DNA of 32,541 bases from Nitrosomonas sp. (GCA_017879645.1 JAAEXZ010000021.1:1-32541), one strand, 5' to 3'. Numbered from the stretch's first letter, positions 1 through 10,213 are shown. Numbers and translations are program-made. Notes: generated by a model not told the origin, from the sequence alone.

Positions 1-1208
1 GATTGGTCTATTTGCGATGGTAATCGACAACCCACTCAGCTGGGACCGCGTATGGCCTTTAACAATCCCAGTGTACGTACTATGTTAGCTACCAAGATTG
101 AGCTCATCAAGGCACGCATCGCAGACAGGCTGGCCCTATATCCTGCGACATCATCATTGTTTATCGGGGTTGATACTAGCTGGGAAACAGGTTATGTGCG
201 CGACTGCAAGACCTACACGCCTGCAGTCGGTAGTGGCTGCGCCACGTGCACTGGGGGTCAATTGCCTGCTTATCAGGCTCTTCACAATGCAGGCTACAAT
301 TCGAGTAGCTTTCCAGGCGACGAAACAGATTCCAGCTTTAATACTGCACTTCGAAATATTGCAGCAGACTATCTTGGCTTCGTTACAGCACAGTTTTCGT
401 TAAATGGTACTAATAAATTGGCAAAAAGCAAGGTATTTACACATATCCTAGTTCTTGCCGATAATTCATTATCTCAAAGGCGACAACCAGTTATAGAAGG
501 ACCTGCAAGTACATCAACCTCAGCGATCTCTGGATTCAGCACTAATGACCATACACTAGCAATATTCAACAGAGTTAAAAGTGCAGTTGGAGCTACAAAT
601 AACTGGGTGATCGCTGAAGCATACCGATCGCATTATAGCGCTGCGAGACTCTTGTTAAGGAGAACTTGCCTCACACTATAACACAACCCTTTTCTGCAGG
701 TCTTCAAGCCCCGAATTTCGTTGTTTTATACACTTGGGATCTGGATTTCTATGTTGGTGGAGTACTAAATGCTGCATTGGTGAATCAGTTGAAGGCTCTC
801 TTTAATCAACCTGCCGTGGTTCCTGTTTATCACTATTGGAACAATTCAGATCATTATTACTCCCAAGATAATATACCCGCTGGATTCTTGGGTTACACGT
901 TTCAACAACAATTGGGGTATTTCGCAAGTAGCCTTTCAGCAAATACGAAAGCAATTCATCGCTATTTTAATGGAGCAGATCATTACTATACCATTGACTA
1001 CATTCCTCAAGGGTTCCTAGGATACAGCTATGAGGGTATTCTTGCGTATGTCCTCATCACTCCCCCCAGTGGAGATACTAACTGGACGCAACTGCATCAG
1101 TACTTTAATGCATCAACAGGACATCACATTTATACAACTGACTATGATCCAGATGGTTTTTCTGGTTTTGCTTATCAAAAGGCCCTCGGATATATCAAGA
1201 AACCATAG
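1..1208 (+). pseudogene. Frameshifted, 5'-truncated secreted-type protein with C-terminal DUF5648-like repeats
   Basis: The first reading frame is open from base 1 with no start codon, so the gene begins left of the window; the ATG at 52 is probably internal. It runs to a stop at 679-681. A second frame, open from 639, continues to 1208 with matching character: residues such as VIAEAYRSHYSAA in the first frame lead naturally into FVVLYTWDLDFYVGG in the second. One indel near 640-665 therefore splits one gene. The N-terminal part has VDTSWE and LGFVTAQF stretches suggesting an enzyme-like, possibly glycosidase-like, domain that I cannot name. The C-terminal third has three repeats of about 40 residues with HYYS/HYYT and P-x-GFLGY motifs, typical of DUF5648, a module found at the ends of secreted bacterial proteins. 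A sequencing error at the shift is possible; otherwise it is a pseudogene. Confidence 0.7.
819..1197 (+). repeat. Three tandem DUF5648-like protein repeats
   Basis: Three imperfect repeats of roughly 37-45 codons occur in the second frame of the broken gene. Each has an aromatic start (YHYWNNSDHYYS, HRYFNGADHYYT, HQYFNASTGHHIYT), then an acidic/proline turn, then GFLGY or GFSGF, and ends in LGYF, LAYV or LGYI. The regular spacing fits a small beta-propeller-like or lectin-like tail domain. The repeats are seen directly; the fold is inferred. Confidence 0.75.
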
Positions 1209-1310
1209 CGCTTGTAAGTATTTCTAACGTTGTTCCAGTATTCAGGGTAAAAAGTTAGGAAAGGACCAAATGTTACATAGCAATTTTGGTTTTATATTTG
1301 TCTGTAATGG

Positions 1311-1690
1311 TTAGAGTAATTTCTGAGATTTCCAAAATCCGGTATAGATTAAAGTTATAATTTTAGGATCTGCGAGTCTAAAGTCATCATGGGTATTTTC
1401 GCGACTAAGATCGTATTCTCTATAAAGCAGTATATGCTTTCATGCCAGTAAGCTACTCTTTTGTCAGAGTTATGAGTGTGTATTGCGCCACAGCACGGTC
1501 ATCAGATTGTAACATTCTGACCAGATAGAGATAATTCCACAGAATAATGGCGTTTTTGATGAGTTGGCGGCAATTTTCAGCAATTTCCTGCACTTCCTTT
1601 TCTTCAAACATAATTTCCTGGTTATTTCCGAAGGCAACAGCTTTTGAGAATTTGTTGCTGTTTGTATGTTGTCAAAGCAATATGGACCGA
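1311..1690 (-). pseudogene. Decayed C-terminal remnant of a Tn3-family transposase
   Basis: Reading the minus strand and changing frame once gives a recognisable Tn3-family TnpA tail. About 1620-1665 encodes FSKAVAFGNNQEI. About 1455-1620 encodes FEEKEVQEIAENCRQL and then IKNAIILWNYLYL, ending at a TAG (1453-1455). A frame switch near 1457 continues as SLLA-stop-KHILLLYREYDLSREN down to a TAA at 1311-1313; intact relatives have W at that stop and KHINLHGEYDF in the next stretch. There is another in-frame TGA near 1680. The catalytic DDE core is missing and no terminal inverted repeats were found. This is a scar of an old transposon insertion. Family assignment rests on remembered motifs. Confidence 0.75.
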
Positions 1691-1775
1691 TAGGCACCTA
1701 GATTAAGAGATGGTTTAGCTCATCGGGATCGGGTTAATTGATTTTTAGCATAAAATACCTGGTGTTGCAAGGTAG

Positions 1776-2795
1776 CTAGAAACCGGCAGTGATGGCCTGC
1801 GACAGAAAGCTGTCTGTGCTGCCGACCAATACAATCTCGTTACCCGGACCGGCATAGAAATAAATATTGCCTTGCTGTTCGCCCAGCGCATTGCCATTGG
1901 CATAGATGCGGGCGTGGTAACCCAGGATGTCCTGGGATTGTGGATGATCCGGAAAGAGCTGCGGATAGTAGTTTTCTCCCCAGCTGAATATCCTGTCGGC
2001 AATCGTATTCGGTGTGGCGATCGTGGTGAAGCCATAGGACGTGATGGCGGCGTTGCCATGACCGGTGGAATCCTGCACCACACCAGCTTCAAAGCCAACG
2101 AAATACAATGTGCCGGGTGATAAATCGAATGTGGGATCGAGCGTCAGGGTTGCATCCGAAATTGTAATCCGGTTGCTGATGGTGATATCAAATGACTCGA
2201 CCAATACATTGTTGGCGTTGCTGAGCGTGATCAATCCGGTTCCGCTCTGGATGGACTCGTTGAATGTGAATACGATATTGCTGCTGAGCGGTACACCAAT
2301 AGCGGAATTACTCGGACTGAACACTGAAATGACCGGAGCTGTTCCCGGGAAAACCGGCGGGATGGTATCCAGATCTTCATAAATGGCGATGGCGGCATAA
2401 AGGCTGGTGTCGGAAAATCCCTGCTGCCACGATGCATCGACATAATAGCTGCCATCCCGGGTGGCCGTGAAGCGGATGTGATCGGTGCCGATGGCGCCGC
2501 TGTGATCATCTGCGGCAATAATGACGCCCTGATCATCGAGAAGCTGCAGTTCGGCAGGATCGAAATAGCTCTGGCTGAAAATATCGTAGGTCGCGCCTGC
2601 CGTGGCAGCAAAGACAAAAACTGTGGACGTTCCAGCAGTTCTGACTCCGGTAGAGTAGGTTGCGCTGAAATCCCAATCTGGTGTGTGGCCTGCTGCACCG
2701 ATCGGAGGAATGTATTGGGAAAAACTCAGCGGCAGGGCTGATGCAATAGTCTGGTTCGTCAAAAAGGCAATGTTCTGATCGGCATCGATGAACAT
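1776..2795 (-). CDS. Ig-like (SbsA/Big_5-type) surface or secreted protein
   Basis: The product is 339 residues when started at the ATG at 2793-2795. I prefer this start to the upstream ATG (2828) because AAGGAG lies 7 bases before it, and a TATAAT box at 2839-2844 would leave almost no leader for the upstream one. N-terminal part: a PPC-like beta domain (YDIFSQSYFDPAELQLLDD, later GSYYVDASW). Middle: an Ig-like domain opening with PVISVFSPSNSAIGVPLSSN and containing ITLSNANNVLVES, typical of Big_5/SbsA modules. C-terminal 80 residues: ADRIFSWGENYYPQLFP, later GNIYFYAGPG, ending SQAITAGF, a tail module I recall from other betaproteobacterial secreted proteins. There is no N-terminal signal peptide, so export by type I secretion or retention in the cell are both open. 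Its ligand and function are unknown. Confidence 0.75.
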   Translation of the reverse strand: MFIDADQNIAFLTNQTIASALPLSFSQYIPPIGAAGHTPDWDFSATYSTGVRTAGTSTVFVFAATAGATYDIFSQSYFDPAELQLLDDQGVIIAADDHSGAIGTDHIRFTATRDGSYYVDASWQQGFSDTSLYAAIAIYEDLDTIPPVFPGTAPVISVFSPSNSAIGVPLSSNIVFTFNESIQSGTGLITLSNANNVLVESFDITISNRITISDATLTLDPTFDLSPGTLYFVGFEAGVVQDSTGHGNAAITSYGFTTIATPNTIADRIFSWGENYYPQLFPDHPQSQDILGYHARIYANGNALGEQQGNIYFYAGPGNEIVLVGSTDSFLSQAITAGF

Positions 2796-2838
2796 GGAAA
2801 TGCTCCTTTTCTGATTATTTTTGTTCATGAATCAGAGC

Positions 2839-2844
2839 ATTATA
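2839..2844 (-). promoter_or_regulatory. Candidate -10 box (TATAAT) of the Ig-like protein gene
   Basis: A perfect TATAAT lies on the minus strand. Transcription would start around 2832, only a few bases before the ATG at 2828 but about 37 bases before the ATG at 2795, which has a good ribosome binding site. No clear -35 box is seen 16-18 bases upstream, so an activator or weak promoter is likely. Confidence 0.4.
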
Positions 2845-2915
2845 CTGTGAGAGATCGACGCATGCCCATAGGCGAAGATGCCCTGTATTGATGGTATTAC
2901 ATCATGGGATACGCG

Positions 2916-3932
2916 TCAGCCTGACTGGCACTGGTGATCAAAAAAGCTGAGAATTTTCTGCGGCAACCAGTTCAATCTTCCCGGAAAGGGACCCTGCATG
3001 AATCCGGCGTGCCCCCCTTCGGTTGGGAATTCCAGTACGACCGATGATGAGACTTCATGCGGTCTTGGCAATACCGATGCCGGCATGAAAGGATCATTGC
3101 GGGCATTGATTACCAACGTGGGAACCTGAATCTGTCCCAGCCATTGCTTGCTGCTGGAGAGGCGCCAGTATTCATCGGTATTCTTGAAACCGTGGAGTGG
3201 TGCCGTGACGACATTGTCGAACTCGTATATGGAAGAGCACTGCCTGAGCGCCCGTGCATCGAACAACCCGGGAAACTGTGACAGTTTCTGGAAAGACTTT
3301 TCCTTCAGCGTGTCGAGAAAATGGCGGGTATATACCTGATTGAAACCGATATCGAGCGCTGCTCCTGCTGCTGCTAGATCGAGCGGCACCGAGATTGCAG
3401 CGGCACCGGCGACCATTTGCGTCGCGGCAGCGCCCTGTTCGCCCAGCCATTTCAGCATGGCATTGCCACCCAAGGAGACGCCGATGATATAAACAGGCTG
3501 TGATGATCGTCCGGCTTGCACTTCATGCGTGATGCGCCGCAGCATCCAGTCGATTTCCGTGGAATCTCCAGCATGATAGGCGCGCTCTAATCGATTGGGT
3601 TCACCCGAACATCCACGAAAGTGGATCACCGCGCTTCGCCATTGATGGCGTTTCAGATGATGGATGAAACTGAGTATGTAATGACTGGACGATCCACCTT
3701 CCAGACCGTGAAAAAAAATGACCAGCGGCGCATGCGGGGAGCCGTCGATCCAGTCAACATCGACAAAATCGCCGTCATCCAGCTCCCAGCGCTGTCTTCT
3801 GTACTGGAAACGCTGCAAGGGTCTTGCAAAATAGGGGTACAGTGTTTGTATGTTGCCTCCGGGTAACCAGGAAGGGGCACTGTACGATTTAGTGTAGTGT
3901 GGAATGGTATGATTCGATGCTGCTGAAAACAT
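2916..3932 (-). CDS. YheT-family alpha/beta hydrolase
   Basis: The product has 338 residues, close to E. coli YheT. The fold is an alpha/beta hydrolase: the oxyanion strand-loop FFHGLEGG (73-80), nucleophile elbow GVSLGGNA with Ser153, acid NARNDPFMP with Asp280, and base EGGHAGF with His308, so the triad is complete. The N-terminal motif PSWLPGGNIQTLYP is typical of the YheT/EMB8/ABHD1-3 group, which includes esterases and phospholipid-acting enzymes; the substrate of bacterial members is poorly defined. There is no signal peptide, so it is probably cytosolic. It is divergent from the cis/trans isomerase gene, with about 130 bases between starts, and lies upstream of the Ig-like gene on the same strand with a 120-base gap. 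Confidence 0.9.
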   Translation of the reverse strand: MFSAASNHTIPHYTKSYSAPSWLPGGNIQTLYPYFARPLQRFQYRRQRWELDDGDFVDVDWIDGSPHAPLVIFFHGLEGGSSSHYILSFIHHLKRHQWRSAVIHFRGCSGEPNRLERAYHAGDSTEIDWMLRRITHEVQAGRSSQPVYIIGVSLGGNAMLKWLGEQGAAATQMVAGAAAISVPLDLAAAGAALDIGFNQVYTRHFLDTLKEKSFQKLSQFPGLFDARALRQCSSIYEFDNVVTAPLHGFKNTDEYWRLSSSKQWLGQIQVPTLVINARNDPFMPASVLPRPHEVSSSVVLEFPTEGGHAGFMQGPFPGRLNWLPQKILSFFDHQCQSG

Positions 3933-4060
3933 GATTCAGGGTTATAGGTTTAGGGGTATCGGAATAGCAAGTGTTTAGCTGCCAGAGTGACTACCAAACA
4001 TTACAGCCCGACAGGCTATCAGGTAGAATTTTTTCAATCAATAAAAATATGGAGTCGTTC

Positions 4061-6436
4061 ATGCAGGTATTGCGTTCAATCCTGTGCTGGTCAAGTGTGC
4101 TTTTTTTCCTGTCCGCCTGTCAAAACAATCAACATCCGATCCTGTCCAGTTCGGCTCCCGTTCCGCTCCCATTACCTGCACCTGCGGAGCATACCGTTTC
4201 ATTCCAGCAGGAGATACGGCCGATTATCGAAACCAAGTGTATGGCCTGTCATAGTTGTTATGACGCACCCTGCCAACTCAAGTTGGAAACAACGGAAGGC
4301 TTGCTGCGAGGCGCCAATCATGAATCCATTTATGGTGGACCGCGTACCGAGGCCATGCAGCCAACGCGTCTGGGTGTCGATGCCCTGACCACCGAAGCAT
4401 GGCGTGAGCGAGGATTTTATTCGGTTTTGCAGCCCGGAGACCAGGCCCGGCAACCTTTGATGCTGCGGATGCTTGCACTGGCAAAACAGTTTCCTTTTCC
4501 CCCCAATAGCAAGTTACCGGACAAGCTGGAGCTGGATATCACACGCAAGAATCAGTGTGTTTCCGAAGACAAGTTCGATGAGTATGCCCGCGAAAATCCT
4601 CATGGCGGCATGCCGTTTGCCGTAACTGGCCTGACCGATCAGGAATATGCCCTGGTGGCAGGCTGGGTTGAACAGGGCGGGCAGATTCCGGAGGAAACCA
4701 TTTTGCTGAGAGGCGCCGAGAAGCAGTCTGTGAAGACATGGGAATCGCTGCTCAATCGAACTGACAAACGGAGCAGACTTGTGGCGCGCTGGTTATTCGA
4801 ACACTGGTTCATGGCTTCGCTGTATTTTTCCGATCTGAAGGGAGAGCCCCGGTTTTTCGAGGTGCTGCGTTCTTCCACGCCACCCGGTGAAGCCATTCAG
4901 CCGATTGCAACGGTGAATCCCAACGATGATCCGCAAGGTCCATTTTTTTACCGTTTACGCCCGGTCCTCGATCGTTTCGTGCACAAGCGGCGTATCAATT
5001 ACCCGTTGAATCAGGCTAAGCAGCGGCGAATCAACGAATTGTTTTTCAGCAAACAGTGGCCGGTCGGCGAGCTGCCGGGTTATGGCTATACCGAGCGTGC
5101 CAATCCGTTTGTGACCTTCGCAGCCATTCCAGCCTATGCGCGCTATCGCTTCATGCTGGATGATGCCGAATATTTTGTGCGGACGTTCATTCATGGACCG
5201 GTATGTCGGGGACAGATTGCCACCGATGTGATTCGCGACCACTTCTGGACCTTGTTCCAGGATCCCAAATCTGATCTGTATGTTACCGATGAAGCCTACC
5301 GCAAGAAAGTTACACCATTGCTCGGTATGCCTGGACAGAATGATGACCTGCTGGCAATGGGCGAGAACTGGCTGCATTACCTCAAGCGGCATAACGACTA
5401 TCAGGCACAGCGTCAGCAGCAATACCGAACCAGGCAATCGGGTGGTGCAGCACTGGCGCAGGTGTGGAATGGCGACGGCCATAACGAGAGTGCGTTATTG
5501 ACCATTTTTCGCCACCATAACAGTGCATCGGTGGTCAAGGGACTAGCGGGCGATGTACCTCAGACGTTGTGGCTGATGGATTATCCGCTGCTGGAGCGGA
5601 CCTATTACGAACTGGTGGTCAATTTCGACGTATTTGGCAATGTAGCGCACCAATTGCTGACACGCTTGTATTTCGATCTGATCCGTAACGGTTCCGAGCA
5701 TAATTTTCTGCGTCTGCTGCCGGCGGGACAACGTAAAGCGCAACTGGATGACTGGTATCAGGATGCCGCCAAGTTGAAATTCGGCATCGTTTACGAAGAA
5801 ATCGACGACAAATCACCTTCGGCAGAGAAATTGACCTCGGATCAGCCGAAAAATGAACTGGCAGAACGGATATTGAAACGCTTTCACGCAGTCAATGCCA
5901 TGGCGCAGGATCCATTGAACCGCTGTCAGGACGCCCAGAATTGCCGTCGCGCCGATCAACCCCAATGGATACAGCAGTCTGACCAGGCTTTGTCGGCACT
6001 GGCAGCGCGGCCAGCTACGGAAGTAACCGGTATCGCACGTCTGCCGGAAGTTACCTACATCCGCGTCCAGTCAAACGATAACGACCGGACGGTGTACACG
6101 CTGTTGCGTGATCGCGCGCACAGCAATGTGGCGTTCATGCTCGGTGAAGCGTTGCGCTACCAATCTGAGAAGGACAGATTGACGATTTATCCGGGTATAA
6201 CCGGCAGTTACCCGAACTTCATTTTCGATGTGCCAGCGAAAGACATCGAGGAATTTGCCATGCTGCTGGCCAATGCGGCAAAACCCGAGCAATTCGACTA
6301 TCTGGTGGAAACCTGGGGGGTGCGGCGCACCCACCCACAATTCTGGGAAATACTGCACGATATCACCGCCTGGCAAAAAGCACGACAACCCTTGCTGGCA
6401 GGCGTGTTTGACATCAATCGCTATGAAAACTTCTAG
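4061..6436 (+). CDS. cti: Fatty acid cis/trans isomerase, haem-c containing, probable lipoprotein
   Basis: Cti converts cis-unsaturated acyl chains of membrane phospholipids to trans in the periplasm, a fast response to solvent or heat stress. I chose the ATG at 4061 (791 residues) because GGAG at 4051-4054 sits 6 bases upstream and the N-terminus then becomes a signal peptide; the ATG at 4049 and the longer frame from 3971 lack a ribosome binding site. The signal ends in LFFLSAC, a lipobox with Cys20, suggesting a lipid-anchored form. The haem-binding motif CMACH is at residues 60-64, as in known Cti proteins. Length is slightly above Pseudomonas Cti (about 766). TAGAAT at 4024-4029 is a possible -10 box with a poor -35. 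It is divergent from the yheT-like hydrolase; both act, or may act, on lipids. Confidence 0.9.
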   Translation: MQVLRSILCWSSVLFFLSACQNNQHPILSSSAPVPLPLPAPAEHTVSFQQEIRPIIETKCMACHSCYDAPCQLKLETTEGLLRGANHESIYGGPRTEAMQPTRLGVDALTTEAWRERGFYSVLQPGDQARQPLMLRMLALAKQFPFPPNSKLPDKLELDITRKNQCVSEDKFDEYARENPHGGMPFAVTGLTDQEYALVAGWVEQGGQIPEETILLRGAEKQSVKTWESLLNRTDKRSRLVARWLFEHWFMASLYFSDLKGEPRFFEVLRSSTPPGEAIQPIATVNPNDDPQGPFFYRLRPVLDRFVHKRRINYPLNQAKQRRINELFFSKQWPVGELPGYGYTERANPFVTFAAIPAYARYRFMLDDAEYFVRTFIHGPVCRGQIATDVIRDHFWTLFQDPKSDLYVTDEAYRKKVTPLLGMPGQNDDLLAMGENWLHYLKRHNDYQAQRQQQYRTRQSGGAALAQVWNGDGHNESALLTIFRHHNSASVVKGLAGDVPQTLWLMDYPLLERTYYELVVNFDVFGNVAHQLLTRLYFDLIRNGSEHNFLRLLPAGQRKAQLDDWYQDAAKLKFGIVYEEIDDKSPSAEKLTSDQPKNELAERILKRFHAVNAMAQDPLNRCQDAQNCRRADQPQWIQQSDQALSALAARPATEVTGIARLPEVTYIRVQSNDNDRTVYTLLRDRAHSNVAFMLGEALRYQSEKDRLTIYPGITGSYPNFIFDVPAKDIEEFAMLLANAAKPEQFDYLVETWGVRRTHPQFWEILHDITAWQKARQPLLAGVFDINRYENF

Positions 6437-6547
6437 TATCGTGTCACTACCCGGCCAGTACCGAAAAAAATAGGCGGGAAATACATGCATCAAGCCCTGT
6501 GACATGAATGTTCTATGCAATGCGGTTGATTGGCTGCGTTGTTTTGT

Positions 6548-6565
6548 CTGATTGCTTCGAATCAG
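6548..6565 (+). terminator. Stem-loop between cti and rluB, possible weak terminator
   Basis: CTGATT-GCTTCG-AATCAG forms a perfect 6-bp stem with a 6-base loop, followed by CTTTCT rather than a clean T-run. It lies 112 bases after the cti stop. It may be a weak terminator or processing signal. The rest of the 234-base gap shows no convincing promoter beyond a TAAAAT at 6631-6636 without a matching -35. Confidence 0.3.
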
Positions 6566-6670
6566 CTTTCTCAGGTTACCAGGAGCGTTGAGTTGCTGTG
6601 GTTTATTCGGGATCCAGCTAAGCGATGGGGTAAAATAGCCCACTACCGGTGAACATTTGCAGGGACATAC

Positions 6671-7528
6671 ATGCCATCTCAGGATCAAAAGCGAGTGAAA
6701 AAAACGAACAGGCCGACCAGGCCGGCACAGAAAAGGCAGCCTGCCAGTCAGAACGATCGGCTGCCGCATCAACCGGACTCGAGTCCTCCGGAAATGGGTG
6801 AGACCTGCAAGCTACAGAAATTACTGGCGCAGAGAGGATTGGGTTCCCGGCGTGAAATGGAAGCATTGATTGCCAGCGGCGGTGTCAGTATCAATGGTAA
6901 GGTTGCGATCGTCGGTGATCGTGTCGGCGTGGGCGATGTGGTCCGTGTAGGGAAACGCGTGCTGCGCATGTATGCCGATGAGAATTTACCCCGGGTGCTG
7001 CTATACCACAAACCGGAAGGTGAAATCGTTAGTCGTCACGATCCTGAAGGCCGGCCTTCGGTATTCGACAAACTGCCGCATTTGCGTTCGTCGAAATGGA
7101 TCGCCATTGGCCGGCTCGATTTCAATACCAGTGGATTACTGATCTTTACCACCGATGGCACATTGGCCAACCGGCTGATGCATCCCCGGTTTGAAATGGA
7201 ACGTGAGTATGCGGTGCGCATTCTGGGGCAGTTGACTCCGGAGCAGATGACACAGTTAACCAGTGGTATCGATCTGGACGATGGACGCGCAGCTTTTTCC
7301 TTTCTGGAGGATCAGGGGGGCGAAGGCAGCAATCATTGGTACCGCGTCATCCTGAAAGAAGGCAAAAACCGTGAAGTGCGACGCATGTTCGAAGCTATCG
7401 GCCTGACTGTGAGCCGGTTGATGCGGGTGCGGTTTGGACCGATCAATCTGCCACCACGCATCAAGCGGGGACAGTGGCTCGAGCTGGAAGAAAAAGAGAT
7501 TCAAAAATTGATGAAACTGATCGCCTGA
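6671..7528 (+). CDS. rluB: 23S rRNA pseudouridine synthase RluB (RsuA family)
   Basis: The 285-residue product has a basic, disordered N-terminus (1-45), an S4 RNA-binding domain (about 46-95; KLQKLLAQRGLGSRRE), and the RsuA/RluB/E/F catalytic domain with GRLDFNTSGLLIFT, where Asp150 is the catalytic aspartate. The late motif KEGKNREVRRMFEAIG is also diagnostic. RluB modifies U2605 of E. coli 23S rRNA near the peptidyl transferase centre; RluE or RluF specificity is less likely because of the S4 domain plus overall similarity to RluB. GCAGGGAC precedes the ATG. In many betaproteobacteria rluB follows scpB; here scpB is absent and cti lies upstream. Confidence 0.88.
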   Translation: MPSQDQKRVKKTNRPTRPAQKRQPASQNDRLPHQPDSSPPEMGETCKLQKLLAQRGLGSRREMEALIASGGVSINGKVAIVGDRVGVGDVVRVGKRVLRMYADENLPRVLLYHKPEGEIVSRHDPEGRPSVFDKLPHLRSSKWIAIGRLDFNTSGLLIFTTDGTLANRLMHPRFEMEREYAVRILGQLTPEQMTQLTSGIDLDDGRAAFSFLEDQGGEGSNHWYRVILKEGKNREVRRMFEAIGLTVSRLMRVRFGPINLPPRIKRGQWLELEEKEIQKLMKLIA

Positions 7529-7581
7529 GGAAAATCCGTGTGTACCGGATCGATTTCACGCAAGTGTCGACAGCGGTGAAT

Positions 7582-7601
7582 ACCGTAGCTACGGTTTTTT
7601 T
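7582..7601 (+). terminator. Rho-independent terminator of rluB
   Basis: The 14-base palindrome ACCGTAGCTACGGT (7582-7595) is followed by a run of T to 7601. With a 4-base loop the stem is only 5 bp, so it is modest in strength. It ends exactly at the stop codon of the convergent prmB gene, leaving almost no gap between the two convergent transcription units. Confidence 0.55.
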
Positions 7602-8503
7602 CAGGAATTGCCGGGTAACTGATTGCGCTGGAGCAGAAAAACATGTTCGTCGCCGTTACTGGTTTCCAGCCACGTGAATGGAGTGTGTGGGTAAGCCTGC
7701 TCGAGTGCGTCGCGATTGTGACCGATTTCCACCACAAGCAAACCGTTTGGTGTCAGGTGCTGTGCGGCTTGTTGCAGAATGATGCGGGTTGCATCCAGGC
7801 CATCGCTGCCGCTGGCAAGGGCAAGCTGCGGTTCATGCCGGTATTCGGTCGGAAGTTGTGCCATGGATTCGGCATCGACATAGGGTGGATTGCTGACGAT
7901 CAGGTCGTACTGTTTTTCAAGCAAAGCTGAGTATAGATCAGATGCCACTACCTGGATTCTGTGCCGCAATCCATAATCCTGAACATTCCGGTTTGCGACC
8001 TCGAGAGCCTGAGGGGAAATATCGACTGCATCGATATCGGCAAGTTCAAAGGCATCGGCCATCAGTATGGCGAGACAACCGGAACCGGTGCATAAGTCCA
8101 AGGCGGAGGAAATATGAGCCGGATCTTCAATCCACGGCGACAGACCAGTTTGTAGCAACTCGGCAATGAACGAGCGTGGAATGATCACGCGTTCATCGAC
8201 GTAAAAGCGGTAATCACCTAGCCAGGCTTCGTGGGTCAGATAAGCCGCGGGAATCCGGTCTGTGGCGCGACGTTCGATGATGCTGAGGAGTTGCTGGCGT
8301 TCCTCGGCGAACAGTCGGGCATCGAGAAAAGGTTCGAGTTGATCCAGTGGTAAATGCAGCGTTTTAAGAATAAGATACGCCGCTTCATCGTAAGCATTCG
8401 ACAGACCATGACCAAAATACAGATCGGATTGGTTAAACCGGCTGACTGCATATCGCAAATGATCCCGGATGGTGTGAAGAGGGGTGTCGTTTTCGGTTGC
8501 CAT
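7601..8503 (-). CDS. prmB: Ribosomal protein L3 N5-glutamine methyltransferase PrmB
   Basis: PrmB uses S-adenosylmethionine to methylate a glutamine of ribosomal protein L3. The 300-residue product has the family's helical N-terminal domain (1-95), the hinge YVDERVIIPRSFIAELL, the SAM-binding loop DLCTGSGCLAI (136-146), and the catalytic NPPYVD motif (205-210). The motif IIPRSFIAELL rather than LIPRSETELLV separates it from PrmC, which is also present at 12842-13672. It is convergent with rluB and divergent from tadA. No strong ribosome binding site precedes the ATG, but the N-terminus aligns well with the family. Confidence 0.92.
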   Translation of the reverse strand: MATENDTPLHTIRDHLRYAVSRFNQSDLYFGHGLSNAYDEAAYLILKTLHLPLDQLEPFLDARLFAEERQQLLSIIERRATDRIPAAYLTHEAWLGDYRFYVDERVIIPRSFIAELLQTGLSPWIEDPAHISSALDLCTGSGCLAILMADAFELADIDAVDISPQALEVANRNVQDYGLRHRIQVVASDLYSALLEKQYDLIVSNPPYVDAESMAQLPTEYRHEPQLALASGSDGLDATRIILQQAAQHLTPNGLLVVEIGHNRDALEQAYPHTPFTWLETSNGDEHVFLLQRNQLPGNS

Positions 8504-8625
8504 GGCACGAGCGTCAGGAAATGGAACAGTAATCTTGCGTCAACGGATAGTGAGTTGCTTATAGTCGAGCAATGTAGCACAAATTGAACCGAATCAGTAC
8601 GAGTGGATGGCATGCACAGGAATAA

Positions 8626-9614
<989 letters not shown>

Positions 9615-9698
9615 GTTTTAGATGAATGCCAAAAATTCTGGGTGACAGTATGTTTGTCAAACGAAGAGAATCGATCAACCTGATAGATGGGGGAATGG

Positions 9699-10202
9699 AT
9701 GAAGCTGCAAAAATTATGGAATGGGATGACGAAGCAGTTTTGCTATTGCGGAACGTTGATGATGGCACTATGTTTTTCAGGTCAGTTGTGGGCTGAAGAA
9801 ATCGGTAGTGTCTCGACCGTGTTCAAAATTTTGGGTGCCAATGACAAAATTGTAATCGAGGCATTTGATGATCCCGAAATACCCGGGGCCACATGTTACC
9901 TGAGTCGTGCCAAGAAAGGCGGGGTAAGCGGGGCGGTGGGGGTTGCCGAGGATACTTCGGATGCTTCCATTGCATGCCGCCAGATCGGTCCGATAACATT
10001 GCCGGAAAACGTGAAGAACGGCAAGGAGGATGGCAAGGAGGTATTCAAGAAAAACACATCGCTGCTGTTCAAGTCAATGCAGGTGGTGCGATTTTATGAT
10101 GCCAAACGGAATGTACTGGTATATCTGAACTACAGCGACAGAATTATCGAAGGATCGCCAAAAAACAGTATTTCCATCATTCCGATTACAGCATGGCATT
10201 GA
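9699..10202 (+). CDS. creA: CreA family periplasmic protein
   Basis: The mature part matches CreA nearly throughout: [77 protein letters not shown] and [14 protein letters not shown] chose the ATG at 9699 (167 residues) because the G-rich stretch 9689-9693 then serves as its ribosome binding site, and the signal peptide is compact (hydrophobic 17-31, likely cut after LWA at about residue 32); the in-frame ATG at 9687 is the alternative. The biochemical role of CreA is unknown. Two conserved cysteines (in ATCYL and IACRQ) could form a disulfide. It lies 84 bases after the L,D-transpeptidase gene on the same strand. Confidence 0.9.
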   Translation: MKLQKLWNGMTKQFCYCGTLMMALCFSGQLWAEEIGSVSTVFKILGANDKIVIEAFDDPEIPGATCYLSRAKKGGVSGAVGVAEDTSDASIACRQIGPITLPENVKNGKEDGKEVFKKNTSLLFKSMQVVRFYDAKRNVLVYLNYSDRIIEGSPKNSISIIPITAWH

Positions 10203-10213
10203 TGGACGATGCA

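Noticed and set aside
2231..2698. 155-codon minus-strand frame inside the Ig-like gene
   Set aside because: It overlaps fully with a better-supported frame with domain structure, and its translation is rich in Pro, Arg and Ser with no recognisable motif.
6071..6772. 233-codon minus-strand frame across the cti end and the rluB start
   Set aside because: It is antisense to two well-identified genes. The stretch over the gap (6437-6670) looks protein-like, but no family was recognised and no ribosome binding site is placed for it.
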